From positions 1 through 14,629 of the forward strand of contig USDD01000069.1 in the NCBI GenBank assembly GCA_900553265.1: a stretch of 14,629 bases of DNA, read 5' to 3'. Below the pieces are notes generated by a model, which saw only the letters and a list, made by a program, of their open reading frames with translations, did no database searches and had not been told where the DNA came from. The DNA comes from an uncultured Eubacteriales bacterium (lineage in GTDB: Bacteria; Bacillota; Clostridia; Christensenellales; Aristaeellaceae). The position numbers and the translations under genes were made by a program. Shown here in pieces: positions 5,791-14,200 of this stretch (positions are counted from its first letter, which is position 1; each line of letters opens with the position of its first letter).

Positions 5791-6935
5791 GCGTCTGGGC
5801 GGTGGTGGTCGCCGGCGGCCGCGGCGCGCGGGCGGGCCTTGGACGGAACAAGGTGTTCTTCGCGTGGAAGGGGCGCTCGGTGCTGTCCCGCTGCCTGGAC
5901 GCGCTGGAGCGCTCGGGCACGCTGGACGGCGCGGTGCTGGTGCTGGGCGCGGAGGACTTTGAGCAATACGACGCCCTCTGCGCGCGCGAGGGCGCTTCGC
6001 CGCTGGTGAAGCGCGTGGTCGCCGGGGGCGACTGCCGACGGCGATCGGTGCGCAGCGGCCTTGCGGCGCTTCCGGAGGAGGTCGAAATCGTGGCGGTGCA
6101 CGACGCGGCGCGGCCCTTCGTGTCCCCGGAGGCGGTGCGCGAAACCGTTCAGTCCGCCCGGAAATGGGGCAGCGGCGTGATCTCCACGCCGGTGACGGAC
6201 ACCATCAAGCGCGTCGGCCCGGACGGCGCGGTGGAGACCCTCGACCGCGCGCAGCTGCGCGCGGTGCAGACCCCGCAGACCTTCGACTGCGCAAAATTGA
6301 AGGCCGCCCACGAGCGCGCCGAGGCCGAGGGCTTCGACGCGACCGACGACGCGGCGCTGTTTGAGCATTACTATGGCTCGGTGCGGCTGGTGACGGCCCC
6401 GGGCGCGGAGGCGAACATCAAATTGACGAATCCCGCGGATTTTGAAAAGCTCAGCCGACCTGCCATGCGCATTGGCAGCGGCTACGACGCGCATCGGCTG
6501 GCGGAGGGGCGAAAGCTGATTCTCTGCGGCATAGACGTGCCCCACACGCGCGGATTGGACGGCCATTCCGACGCGGACGTGGCCGTGCATGCGCTGATGG
6601 ACGCGCTGCTGGGCGCGCTGGGCGAGGGCGACATCGGCCGCCATTTCCCGGACAGCGACCACGCCTACAAGGGAATTTCGTCCATGCTGCTGCTGGAGCG
6701 GGTGATGAAGATCGTCCGCGAGCATGGCTACGGCGTGGCCAACGCCGACGTGACCATCGTGGCGCAGAAGCCGAAGCTGGCGGCGTACATTCCCGCCATG
6801 CGGGAAAATCTCGCCCGGGCGCTGGGTACCGACGCGGTGAACGTCAAGGCCACCACCACCGAGCGCATGGGCTTTGAGGGCGAAGAGCTGGGCATCTCGG
6901 CTCAGGCCGTGGCGCTGCTGACGGCGGCGGAATAA
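5787..6935 (+). CDS. ispDF: Bifunctional IspD-IspF enzyme (MEP isoprenoid pathway)
   Basis: One 382-residue protein joins two non-consecutive steps of the MEP pathway. Residues 1-about 222 are IspD (MEP cytidylyltransferase): VVVAGGRGARAG.. nucleotide loop, AVHDAARPFV (103-112), Q161TPQTF, and N210IKLT. Residues about 227-382 are IspF (MECDP synthase): IGSGYDAHRL with metal ligands D234 and H236, the third ligand H268 exactly 32 residues later as in E. coli (D8, H10, H42), and C-terminal TTTERMGFEG. The two domains touch with almost no linker (SRPAM). GTG 5787 is the start: it shares GTGA with the rqcP stop and has no good ribosome site, so coupling is likely. IspE would be encoded elsewhere. 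Confidence 0.93.
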   Translation: MSVWAVVVAGGRGARAGLGRNKVFFAWKGRSVLSRCLDALERSGTLDGAVLVLGAEDFEQYDALCAREGASPLVKRVVAGGDCRRRSVRSGLAALPEEVEIVAVHDAARPFVSPEAVRETVQSARKWGSGVISTPVTDTIKRVGPDGAVETLDRAQLRAVQTPQTFDCAKLKAAHERAEAEGFDATDDAALFEHYYGSVRLVTAPGAEANIKLTNPADFEKLSRPAMRIGSGYDAHRLAEGRKLILCGIDVPHTRGLDGHSDADVAVHALMDALLGALGEGDIGRHFPDSDHAYKGISSMLLLERVMKIVREHGYGVANADVTIVAQKPKLAAYIPAMRENLARALGTDAVNVKATTTERMGFEGEELGISAQAVALLTAAE

Positions 6936-6957
6936 TCTTCCATATTCAGAAGTTTCC

Positions 6958-6993
6958 GGGCGGCGCGTCGAATTGCGCCGCCCTTTGCGAATT
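6958..6993 (+). terminator. Intrinsic terminator after ispDF
   Basis: GGGCGGCGC (6958-6966) pairs perfectly with GCGCCGCCC (6975-6983) around an 8-base loop and is followed by TTT and a further T-rich patch (ending near 6993). It lies between ispDF and the ctsR promoter and should close the upstream transcription unit. Confidence 0.7.
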
Positions 6994-7049
6994 TGGGCGT
7001 GGCGGCCATAAAATTCATGGATTGTTCGCATATTAACGAAATTTGCCTC

Positions 7050-7078
7050 TTGCGTTTTCGGGACGGCTGCGCTATAAT
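7050..7078 (+). promoter_or_regulatory. Promoter of the ctsR operon
   Basis: TATAAT (7073-7078) is a perfect -10. TTGCGT (7050-7055) is a weak -35 at 17 bases. The expected transcription start falls inside the CtsR operator just downstream. Confidence 0.75.
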
Positions 7079-7080
7079 AA

Positions 7081-7097
7081 AGTCAAAGATGGTCAAA
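7081..7097 (+). promoter_or_regulatory. CtsR operator
   Basis: AGTCAAA-GAT-GGTCAAA fits the known CtsR heptad direct repeat (A/GGTCAAA NAN A/GGTCAAA) in every position. It begins 2 bases after the -10 box, so bound CtsR would block initiation. This predicts autorepression of ctsR, mcsA, mcsB and clpC, relieved by heat or protein stress. Confidence 0.93.
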
Positions 7098-7111
7098 TGG
7101 AGGCGATTCTT

Positions 7112-7588
7112 ATGGCGCAGCTCAGCGATAACATTGAGCATTTTATCAAGGAGCTCATGTGCGAGGAGGCGCAGATCGACCTTCGGAGGAACGAACTGGC
7201 GCAGCATTTCGGGTGCGCGCCGTCCCAGATCAACTACGTTCTGGCCACGCGTTTCTCCGTGGATCATGGATATATCATCGAGTCCAGGCGGGGCGGCGGC
7301 GGCTATGTGCGCATCGTGCGCATGCAGGAGCGCGACGAGGGCAATCTGCTGGACGCGCTGCTCAGCCGCGTGGGCAATTCCGTCACCGAGGAGACGGCGA
7401 ACGCGATCATCGCGCACCTGACCGACCGGAAGCTGGTCACGGCAAAGGAGGCGGCGCTGATGAAAGCGGCGATTTCCCGCAATGCGCTGGCCCTGCCGGT
7501 GAGTGCGAAGGACGTGCTGCGCGCGGCGGTGCTGCGCAATATGCTGATTCAGGTTTTTCGAAACAGCGAGGAGGAAGAGCGGAAATGA
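7112..7588 (+). CDS. ctsR: CtsR, class III heat-shock repressor
   Basis: This 158-residue DNA-binding repressor controls the clp regulon. The N-terminal winged helix (about 1-70) begins MAQLSDNIEHFIKELM and contains NELAQHFGCAPSQINYVLATRF and the wing RGGGGYVRI, whose glycine-rich loop (61-64) is the heat-sensing part in B. subtilis CtsR. The C-terminal half is helical and would carry dimerisation. The length matches the family (about 154). ATG 7112 follows GGAGG (7099-7103) by 8 bases; the ATG at 7043 lies upstream of the promoter and cannot be the start. The perfect CtsR operator in front of its own gene gives direct support for autoregulation. The mcsA start overlaps the stop by 4 bases. 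Confidence 0.96.
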   Translation: MAQLSDNIEHFIKELMCEEAQIDLRRNELAQHFGCAPSQINYVLATRFSVDHGYIIESRRGGGGYVRIVRMQERDEGNLLDALLSRVGNSVTEETANAIIAHLTDRKLVTAKEAALMKAAISRNALALPVSAKDVLRAAVLRNMLIQVFRNSEEEERK

Positions 7589-8181
7589 TGTGCGAGGAGT
7601 GCGGAATTCGTCCCGCAAAATTTCATCTGATGACGATCACCAACGACGAGCGCGCGGAGCGGAATCTCTGCCCGGTGTGCATGGCAAAATATCAAAAGCA
7701 GCTGCCCGGCATCGACTTTTCCAATCTCGCGGGCATCCTGAACAACATTCTCGAAAACCACGCGGGCCGGGAGAAGGACGCGGCGGACGAGGAGCTCAGC
7801 GCGCTGACCTGCGAGCAGTGCGGCATGACCTACGCCGAATTCCAGAAGTGCGGCATGCTCGGCTGCGCCAACTGCTACAAGGCGTTTAAGGCGCCGCTGG
7901 ACGCGCTGCTTCAGCGCATCCACGGCAACACCCAGCACGCCGGCCGCATTCCCGGCAGCGTGCGCAGCGGCGTGTCCATCCGCATGAACATCGACCGCCT
8001 GCGCCAGCGCCTTCAGAAGGCCATCGCCGAGGAGGAATACGAGCAGGCCGCGAGATTGCGCGACAGCATCCGCGCGCTGACGGCACAGCTGGCCGAGAAC
8101 GAAAAGCAGACCGACATCAAGGTCGCGCCGCCGAAGCGGATCGTGGCCGAGGACGCGGAAGGGGGCGAGTTCGATGACTGA
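7585..8181 (+). CDS. mcsA: McsA, zinc-binding activator of McsB
   Basis: This 198-residue adaptor stimulates the arginine kinase McsB and takes part in CtsR control. Visible CxxC pairs are C3/C6, C29/C32, C76/C79 and C94/C97 (four pairs, enough for two zinc sites), followed near the C terminus by a UVR-like motif (about 136-170: IDRLRQRLQKAIAEEEYEQAARLRD...). The ATG at 7585 overlaps the ctsR stop (ATGA) and has GGAGG 10 bases upstream; an in-frame ATG at 7588 is possible but less well spaced. The mcsB start overlaps its last 8 bases. Architecture and context are canonical. Confidence 0.94.
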   Translation: MMCEECGIRPAKFHLMTITNDERAERNLCPVCMAKYQKQLPGIDFSNLAGILNNILENHAGREKDAADEELSALTCEQCGMTYAEFQKCGMLGCANCYKAFKAPLDALLQRIHGNTQHAGRIPGSVRSGVSIRMNIDRLRQRLQKAIAEEEYEQAARLRDSIRALTAQLAENEKQTDIKVAPPKRIVAEDAEGGEFDD

Positions 8182-9199
8182 ATACGTTCAGGCGCCCGAG
8201 CAGGACGTGGTCATCTCCAGCCGCGTGCGCCTTTCGCGCAACTACGACGATTTGCCCTTTTCGCCGAAGCTGACGAAGGAATACGCCGAGGAGGTCGTGG
8301 AGCGCACGGCGGACGTGGTGTTCAGCGGCGTGAACGGCAACGCATTCACCCTGCTGCGCATGTCGGAGCTGGAGCAGGACGCGCGCTCGCGGCTGGTGGA
8401 GCATCACTATATCAGCTATGATCTTCTGAAGTACGTTCAGCGCTCGGCGGCGATGGTTTCGTCGGCGGGCACAGTGACGGTCATGCTCAACGAGGAGGAT
8501 CACGTCCGCTTCCAGGGCCTGCTGCCCGGGCTTCAGCTGGAGCGCGCGGCGGAGATGGCGCTGAATCTGGACGAGGCGGTGGGGGAGAAATATCCCTTCG
8601 CCTTCGACAGCCAGCTGGGCTTCCTGACGGCGTGTCCGGCCAACACGGGCACGGGCATGCGCTGCTCTGTGGTGCTGCATCTGCCGGCGCTGGCCGCGGG
8701 CGGCCAGATGGGCGCGGTGATGCAGGCGGTGGCCAAGCTGGGACTGACCATCCGCGGCCTGTACGGCGACGGCAGCGAGGCGCGGGGACATCTCTATCAG
8801 CTGTCCAATCAGGCGACGCTGGGCCGCAGCGAGGAGGACGTGGTTCGCTCGCTGGACGCGGCCACGGAGCAGATCGTCGGCCACGAGCGCGCCATGCGCG
8901 AAAGCGCCGAGAAGAAGGACATGATGCAGCTTCAGGATACGCTGCTGCGTTCCTGGGGAGAATTGATGTACGCCCGGCTGATGCCGACGAAGGAATTCAT
9001 GCGCCGCTATTCGGATATCCGATACGCGGCGAGCATGGGCTATCTGCACGCGCCGCTGCCCGGGCTGGATCTGATAATGATGGACGTTCAGCCGGGGTCG
9101 CTGGGCGTTCGAGCGGGCAAGCTCATCGGCGACCGCGAGGCGGAGATCCTGCGCGCGAAGGTACTGCGCGAGGAGCTGTGCCGGCTGGTTGCCGAATAA
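8174..9199 (+). CDS. mcsB: McsB protein-arginine kinase
   Basis: This 341-residue kinase phosphorylates arginines, marking proteins for ClpC-ClpP degradation. Family blocks seen: SSRVRLSRN (15-23), NEEDH (106-110) with the catalytic glutamate region, CPANTGTGMR (154-163; the family usually has CPTNLGTG), and the arginine-binding loop YGDGSEA. The C-terminal allosteric phospho-arginine motif RDxxRA appears as AEILRA (323-328), so its first arginine and the aspartate are replaced. ATG 8174 lies inside the mcsA end after GGGGG (8161-8165). Length and operon place are normal. Whether the altered C-terminal motif weakens allosteric self-activation is inference. Confidence 0.94.
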   Translation: MTEYVQAPEQDVVISSRVRLSRNYDDLPFSPKLTKEYAEEVVERTADVVFSGVNGNAFTLLRMSELEQDARSRLVEHHYISYDLLKYVQRSAAMVSSAGTVTVMLNEEDHVRFQGLLPGLQLERAAEMALNLDEAVGEKYPFAFDSQLGFLTACPANTGTGMRCSVVLHLPALAAGGQMGAVMQAVAKLGLTIRGLYGDGSEARGHLYQLSNQATLGRSEEDVVRSLDAATEQIVGHERAMRESAEKKDMMQLQDTLLRSWGELMYARLMPTKEFMRRYSDIRYAASMGYLHAPLPGLDLIMMDVQPGSLGVRAGKLIGDREAEILRAKVLREELCRLVAE

Positions 9200-9214
9200 A
9201 TTGGGAGGAAACAC

Positions 9215-11683
9215 ATGGCTTATTTCGCAAAATTTACCGAACGCGGACAGCGGGCGCTTCTCGCCGCACAGGCGGAGGCCGCCAGGCTGGGCCGCTCGTA
9301 TGTGGGAACGGAGCATCTGCTGCTGGGCGTGCTCACAGAGCCGGGCGCGGCGTCCATGGTGCTCAGGGGCGTGACGCTGGACGCGGTGCGCGCGGAGATC
9401 GTCCAGATCCTCGGCAAGGGCGAGGAGGAGCTTCAGGGCAAGCAGATGGTCTATACGCCGCGCACCAAGAAGGTGCTGGAGCAGAGCGTGCGCGAGGCGC
9501 GGGAGCTGAACCAGAATTACGTCAGCACCGAGCATCTGCTGCTGGCTCTCATGCGCGAGCGCGAGGGCGTGGCCGCGCACGTGCTGATCAAGATGGGCGT
9601 GGATCTGTCCAAGGCTCGGGAGGAGCTTCTGCGCATTCTCTCGGGCAGCGACGATTCCTCGGCCAACCATGAGGGCGGCGACGTGGAGACGCCGCTGCTG
9701 GATCAGTTCTCCCGGGATCTGACCAAGGCCGCCCGGGCGGGCGAACTGGATCCCGTCATCGGCCGGGAGAAGGAGATCGAGCGCATCGTGCAGATTCTCT
9801 CCCGCCGTCGCAAGAACAACCCGGTGCTCATCGGCGAGCCCGGCGTGGGCAAGTCCAGCATCGTCGAAGGACTGGCCGAGCTGATCGTCGAGGGCAGCAT
9901 TCCGGAGCTGCTGCGCGGCAGGCGCGTGGTTTCGCTGGATCTGGCCAGCATGCTGGCGGGCGCGAAGTATCGCGGCGAGTTTGAAGAGCGGCTGAAAAAC
10001 GCCGCGGCGGAGATCAAAAAGGCGGGCAACGTCATTCTGTTCATCGATGAGCTGCACACCATATGCGGTGCGGGCGCGTCCGAGGGCGCGCTGGACGCGG
10101 CGAACATCCTGAAGCCCCTGCTGGCGCGGGGCGAGCTGCACTGCATCGGCGCGACCACGCTGAGCGAATACCACAAGCACATTGAGAAGGATGCGGCGCT
10201 GGAGCGGCGCTTCCAGCCGGTGCAGGTGGGCGAGCCGACTCAGGCGGAGTCCGAGGCGATTCTGCTGGGCCTGCGCGACCGCTACGAGGCGCACCACCGC
10301 GTTCACATCACCGACGAGGCCATCCATGCGGCGGTCACGCTGTCCTCGCGGTATATCTCCGACCGTTTCCTGCCCGACAAGGCCATCGACCTGATCGACG
10401 AGGCGGCGTCCCGGGTGCGCATCAAGGCCTTCACCGCGCCGCCGGCCATGAAGGAGCAGCAGGCGCAGCTGGAGGCACTGAACAAGGAGACCGAGGAAGC
10501 CGTGGCTCACGAGGACTTCGAGCTGGCGGCACGCCTGCGCGACCAGAAGAAGGAGCTTCAGAACGCCATGGCCGAAAAGCGCCGCCAGTGGGAGCAGGCG
10601 CTCAACAGCAAGGTCGAAATCGTCGGCCCGGACGAGGTCGCGGCCATCGTGTCCCTGTGGACGGGCGTGCCCGTGGCAAAGATGACCGAGGGCGAGGCCC
10701 AGCGGCTGATCCATCTGGAGGAGACGCTGCACAGGCGCGTGATCGGTCAGGACGAGGCCGTCAAGTCCGTGGCGCGGGCGGTTCGCCGGGCGCGCGCGGG
10801 GCTGAAGGATCCCCATCGGCCCATCGGCTCGTTCATCTTCCTTGGCCCCACCGGCGTGGGCAAGACCGAGCTGTGCAAGGCGCTGGGCGAGGCGCTGTTC
10901 GGCGATGAGAACAGCCTGATCCGCATCGACATGTCCGAGTATATGGAGAAGCACTCCGTTTCGCGCATGATCGGCTCGCCGCCGGGCTATGTGGGCCACG
11001 AGGAGGGCGGCCAGCTGACCGAGCGCGTGCGCCGCAAGCCCTATGCCGTGATCCTGTTCGACGAGGTGGAGAAGGCCCATCCCGACGTGTTCAATCTGCT
11101 TCTGCAGATTCTCGAGGACGGCCGCCTGACCGACGGTCAGGGCCGCGTGGTGGACTTCAAGAACACCGTCATCGTCATGACCAGCAACGCCGGCGCGCAT
11201 ACCATCAAGAAGCAGCGCTCGCTGGGCTTCGGCAGCTCAGCCAATTCCGAAAAGACCTACGACGACATGAAGGACAACATCATGGGCGAGGTCAGGCAGA
11301 TCTTCCGGCCGGAGTTCCTGAACCGCGTGGACGAGATCATCGTGTTCCATGCGCTCACCGAGGGCGAGATCGAGCAGATCGCGCGGCTGCTGGTGGCGCA
11401 GGTCTGCGCGCGGCTGTCCGAACGGGGCATCGAGCTTACGCTGGACGACGCGGCGATGAAGTTCATCAGCGAAAACGGCAGCGACCTGCAGTACGGTGCG
11501 CGCCCGCTGCGCCGGGCCATTCAGCGGATGGTGGAGGATGCGCTCAGCGAGGAGATCCTGCTGGGACACATCCATCTGGGCGACCGCGTGCTGGGCACGG
11601 TTCGCGACGGCGCGCTGGCCTTTGAAACCGTTCGCCCGGAGCCGGAGCGAAAGCTCCAGCCTGCGGGAAGCGAGGTCAATTGA
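9215..11683 (+). CDS. clpC: ClpC AAA+ unfoldase
   Basis: This 822-residue HSP100 ATPase unfolds substrates and feeds them to ClpP. Order: double Clp N-domain (about 1-145, two repeats with EHLLL at 33-37 and 106-110), AAA1 with Walker [10 protein letters not shown] (207-215), pore loop KYRG (251-254) and Walker B FIDE (276-279), middle domain with UVR-like coiled coil (about 412-455), AAA2 with Walker A GPTGVGKT (544-551), pore GYVG (591-594) and Walker B LFDE (614-617), then the ClpP-docking loop LGF (670-672). The last ~15 residues are hydrophilic. ATG 9215 follows GGGAGG by 6 bases and lies 15 bases after mcsB. Its 3' end overlaps the convergent PBP gene by 8 bases. Regulation by the CtsR operator at 7081 is expected. 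Confidence 0.97.
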   Translation: MAYFAKFTERGQRALLAAQAEAARLGRSYVGTEHLLLGVLTEPGAASMVLRGVTLDAVRAEIVQILGKGEEELQGKQMVYTPRTKKVLEQSVREARELNQNYVSTEHLLLALMREREGVAAHVLIKMGVDLSKAREELLRILSGSDDSSANHEGGDVETPLLDQFSRDLTKAARAGELDPVIGREKEIERIVQILSRRRKNNPVLIGEPGVGKSSIVEGLAELIVEGSIPELLRGRRVVSLDLASMLAGAKYRGEFEERLKNAAAEIKKAGNVILFIDELHTICGAGASEGALDAANILKPLLARGELHCIGATTLSEYHKHIEKDAALERRFQPVQVGEPTQAESEAILLGLRDRYEAHHRVHITDEAIHAAVTLSSRYISDRFLPDKAIDLIDEAASRVRIKAFTAPPAMKEQQAQLEALNKETEEAVAHEDFELAARLRDQKKELQNAMAEKRRQWEQALNSKVEIVGPDEVAAIVSLWTGVPVAKMTEGEAQRLIHLEETLHRRVIGQDEAVKSVARAVRRARAGLKDPHRPIGSFIFLGPTGVGKTELCKALGEALFGDENSLIRIDMSEYMEKHSVSRMIGSPPGYVGHEEGGQLTERVRRKPYAVILFDEVEKAHPDVFNLLLQILEDGRLTDGQGRVVDFKNTVIVMTSNAGAHTIKKQRSLGFGSSANSEKTYDDMKDNIMGEVRQIFRPEFLNRVDEIIVFHALTEGEIEQIARLLVAQVCARLSERGIELTLDDAAMKFISENGSDLQYGARPLRRAIQRMVEDALSEEILLGHIHLGDRVLGTVRDGALAFETVRPEPERKLQPAGSEVN

Positions 11684-14033
11684 ATATCGACTGAATTTCC
11701 AGCGCGGTGGGCGCGGGCGAAGGCTCCGGGTCGCCGCGCTGGAACCAGTCCAGAATGCCGCCGGGCGAGTAGGTCACGGCGGCGCTTTCTTTGCCCGTGA
11801 GCAGCTCGCCGCGCTCGTAGAGCAACCGATGGCGGGGAAGAATGGCGTACTGAATGCGCCGGGTCGTGTCCGCATCCGCGTCGGCGAAGCGCAGCGTCTG
11901 TCCGGCTTCGCCCGTGAGGGTTCCTGCCAGCGCCGTCTCGCCGTCCATGGTGCGCAGCACGAGGTAGTCCGCCGCGGCGCTGCGCGCGGTGAATTGGAGC
12001 ACCGGCGTTTCGCCGGATCTGGAGATGAGCTGAAGGTCGTCCACCATCTCGGGCGCGTCCCATTCTTCGGAGGTTTGGGTAGGCACGTTCTCCCGCAAAA
12101 ACGGCTCGGCGGCGACGTATTCCTCGGGCGTTCGGCTGACGGCGAGGCGCACGTCGTGCGCCTGAAGCGCCAGCGTGTCGACGAGCACCGTGCGCACGCT
12201 GGACGGCTGAGCAAAGTCGCGACCGCTCAGCTGATCGGACACGGCGTTGAGAAACGCCGCACAGAGCCGCGCCGGGCAGCCGCTGCCGCCCTCGGAGGAC
12301 GGCATTTCATGCTCGCCGTCGGGCGCATCGAAGCCCATCCACACCGTCAGCGCCAGATCAGGCGTGTAGGCCGCCGTCCACACGTCCCGCGTGGAGCCGT
12401 CGGGATCGGACACGGTGCCCGTCTTGGCGGCGACGGGAATGCCGGCGCTGGCCATCGCCCGGGCGCTGCCCTGAGAGGCGGCGGTTTCGAGCATGTCGGT
12501 GAGCATATAGGCCGTGGAATCGCGCACCGCGCGGGAATCCGGCGCTTTGAATTCGTACACCGCCGCGCCCTCCGCGTCGACGATGCGGCTTACGAGATGA
12601 GCCTTCACACGCGTGCCGCCGTTGGCCAACGCGGCGTAGGCGGCGCAGAGCTCCGCCGGGGATACGCCGTCGGTCATGGAACCCAGCGCCAGCGAAAGGC
12701 TCGCGTCCCGCGGGCTGAGCGTCAGCCCGAACCGCTCGGCATAGCCACGCACGGCGCTTACGCCGACCAGATCGGCCAGATCCACCGTGGCCACGTTCAG
12801 CGACCGGGACAGCGCCTCGCGCAGCGTCACGGTTCCGTAGGTGTTGCCGCCGGCATTGCCCGGAGAGTATCCGTTGCCGAAATCCCGCGGCGTGTCCTCC
12901 ACCATGGACGTGGGCGAAAGGCCGTAGCGGTCGATGGCGGCGGCGTAGGTGGACACGGGCTTGATGGCCGAGCCGGGCGAGCGCCGGATGCCCGTGGCGC
13001 GGTTCAGACCCAGCCGCACGTCGTAGCTCCGACCGCCCACGAGGGCGCGGACGGCTCCGCTGGATGGATCCATCGCCACCAGCGCCGCCTGCACCGGCGT
13101 GCCGTCCGCCGCACTGTCGGGAAAGCGGTCGGGATCGTCGAACAGCGCGTCCGCCGCGCGCTGGAGCCCGGAATCGTACTGAGTTTCGATTCGATAGCCG
13201 CCGGACAGCAGTTCGTCCATGGTGAGGCTCAGCGCGTCGGCGGCCTCCTCCAGCGCCGCGTCCATGAACCAGCCGGAGCCGCCGTCGTCGATGTTCGCAG
13301 CGAGCTGCACCGTCTCCCGAGCCGCGCGGTCTGCCTGCGAATCGGTGATGTAGCCGCAGTCGGCCATGGAGCGCAGCACGTAGTCGCGGCGCTGAACGGA
13401 CTTTTCCAGATTGACGTGGGGAGCGTAATTGGAAGGCGCCTTGATGATTCCCGCCAGCAGCGCGGCCTCTGAGAGGCTCAGCTCGGCGGGAGTTTTGTCG
13501 AAATAGACCTTCGCCGCCGCGCCCACGCCGTATGCGCCCTTGCCGAAATAGACGTTGTTGAGATAGCATTCCAGAATTTCGTCCTTGCTCAGGCGGCGCT
13601 CCAGCTGAAGGGCGAGAAAGGCCTCCTGTGCCTTGCGGGAGAGTGTCTTCGCGCCGCTTAAGTGCGTGAGCTTGACGAGCTGCTGGGTGATGGTGGACGC
13701 GCCCTGACCGTAGCTGCGGGACTTGAGATTGCTCAGCATGGCGGCGAAGATGCGCCGAAGGCTGACGCCGTGATGGCTGTAAAAGCGCTGATCCTCGGCG
13801 GCGAGGAACGCCCTGCGCACCGACTCGGGAATGTCCTCAAGCGCCGTCCATTCCCGAGATACGCCGGCGGACAGCGGTTCGCCCGCCGCGTCCACCACCA
13901 TAGTGGTCTGCTTCGCAGCGTACAGGCGGCTCACGTCCAGCCTCTGCCAGTGGGGAATATCCAGCCTCCATACCAGCACGGCCAGCAGCGCGGTCAGCAC
14001 CGCGGCGGCGGCGATTGCGATTTTCTTGCACAT
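11676..14033 (-). CDS. Class A penicillin-binding protein (bifunctional peptidoglycan synthase)
   Basis: This 785-residue membrane-anchored enzyme polymerises and cross-links peptidoglycan outside the membrane. It has one N-terminal membrane helix (about 5-22) after a short KK-bearing cytoplasmic end. The GT51 transglycosylase domain (about 55-235) shows EDQRFYSHHG with catalytic E80, GASTITQQLVK (111-121) and YLNNVYFGKGAYG. The transpeptidase domain (about 310-600) has S355AIK (SxxK), SLN (411-413) and KTGT (537-540), so all active-site motifs are present. A C-terminal tail of about 180 residues (605-785) may be a separate beta-rich module and ends in a Pro-rich stretch. ATG at 14031-14033 is preceded by GGGGG (14043-14047, minus strand). 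The gene converges on clpC with no terminator between. It resembles the PBP1A group; the exact paralogue cannot be told. Confidence 0.95.
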   Translation of the reverse strand: MCKKIAIAAAAVLTALLAVLVWRLDIPHWQRLDVSRLYAAKQTTMVVDAAGEPLSAGVSREWTALEDIPESVRRAFLAAEDQRFYSHHGVSLRRIFAAMLSNLKSRSYGQGASTITQQLVKLTHLSGAKTLSRKAQEAFLALQLERRLSKDEILECYLNNVYFGKGAYGVGAAAKVYFDKTPAELSLSEAALLAGIIKAPSNYAPHVNLEKSVQRRDYVLRSMADCGYITDSQADRAARETVQLAANIDDGGSGWFMDAALEEAADALSLTMDELLSGGYRIETQYDSGLQRAADALFDDPDRFPDSAADGTPVQAALVAMDPSSGAVRALVGGRSYDVRLGLNRATGIRRSPGSAIKPVSTYAAAIDRYGLSPTSMVEDTPRDFGNGYSPGNAGGNTYGTVTLREALSRSLNVATVDLADLVGVSAVRGYAERFGLTLSPRDASLSLALGSMTDGVSPAELCAAYAALANGGTRVKAHLVSRIVDAEGAAVYEFKAPDSRAVRDSTAYMLTDMLETAASQGSARAMASAGIPVAAKTGTVSDPDGSTRDVWTAAYTPDLALTVWMGFDAPDGEHEMPSSEGGSGCPARLCAAFLNAVSDQLSGRDFAQPSSVRTVLVDTLALQAHDVRLAVSRTPEEYVAAEPFLRENVPTQTSEEWDAPEMVDDLQLISRSGETPVLQFTARSAAADYLVLRTMDGETALAGTLTGEAGQTLRFADADADTTRRIQYAILPRHRLLYERGELLTGKESAAVTYSPGGILDWFQRGDPEPSPAPTALEIQSIFN

Positions 14034-14140
14034 TTTTTATTTCCCCCGATTTCCTCCGCATATTGGACGCGGTGCGCCCGTTTCTGCTCTAATCTTTCCC
14101 AGAACCGACGGAAATAGACATCTCTGCCAGAAGTTGTTCG
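14034..14140. other. Divergent intergenic region between PBP and ftsH-like gene
   Basis: The stretch between the two divergent starts (14034-14200) contains the ftsH-side promoter (14141-14169). For the PBP side I see only a GGGGG ribosome site; no convincing -35/-10 pair was found on the minus strand. Confidence 0.5.
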
Positions 14141-14169
14141 TGGACGCGCGGCGCTTCAGCGGTTACAAT
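14141..14169 (+). promoter_or_regulatory. Promoter of the ftsH-like gene
   Basis: TGGACG (14141-14146), a 17-base spacer and TACAAT (14164-14169) make a reasonable housekeeping promoter about 32 bases before the start codon, which is followed by a GAGGAGAGG ribosome site (14188-14196). Confidence 0.65.
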
Positions 14170-14200
14170 AGATGTGAAACCATTCGCGAGGAGAGGTAGA

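Noticed and set aside
5475..7031. Minus-strand open frame (518 codons) opposite rqcP-ispDF
   Set aside because: It is antisense to two recognised genes and shows no recognisable domain.
8117..11200. Long minus-strand open frame (1027 codons)
   Set aside because: It is the antisense of mcsB and clpC, both certain genes, with the same His/Gln/Arg-rich nonsense composition.
11496..13472. Plus-strand open frame (658 codons) over the PBP
   Set aside because: It is the antisense shadow of the class A PBP, which has all catalytic motifs on the other strand.
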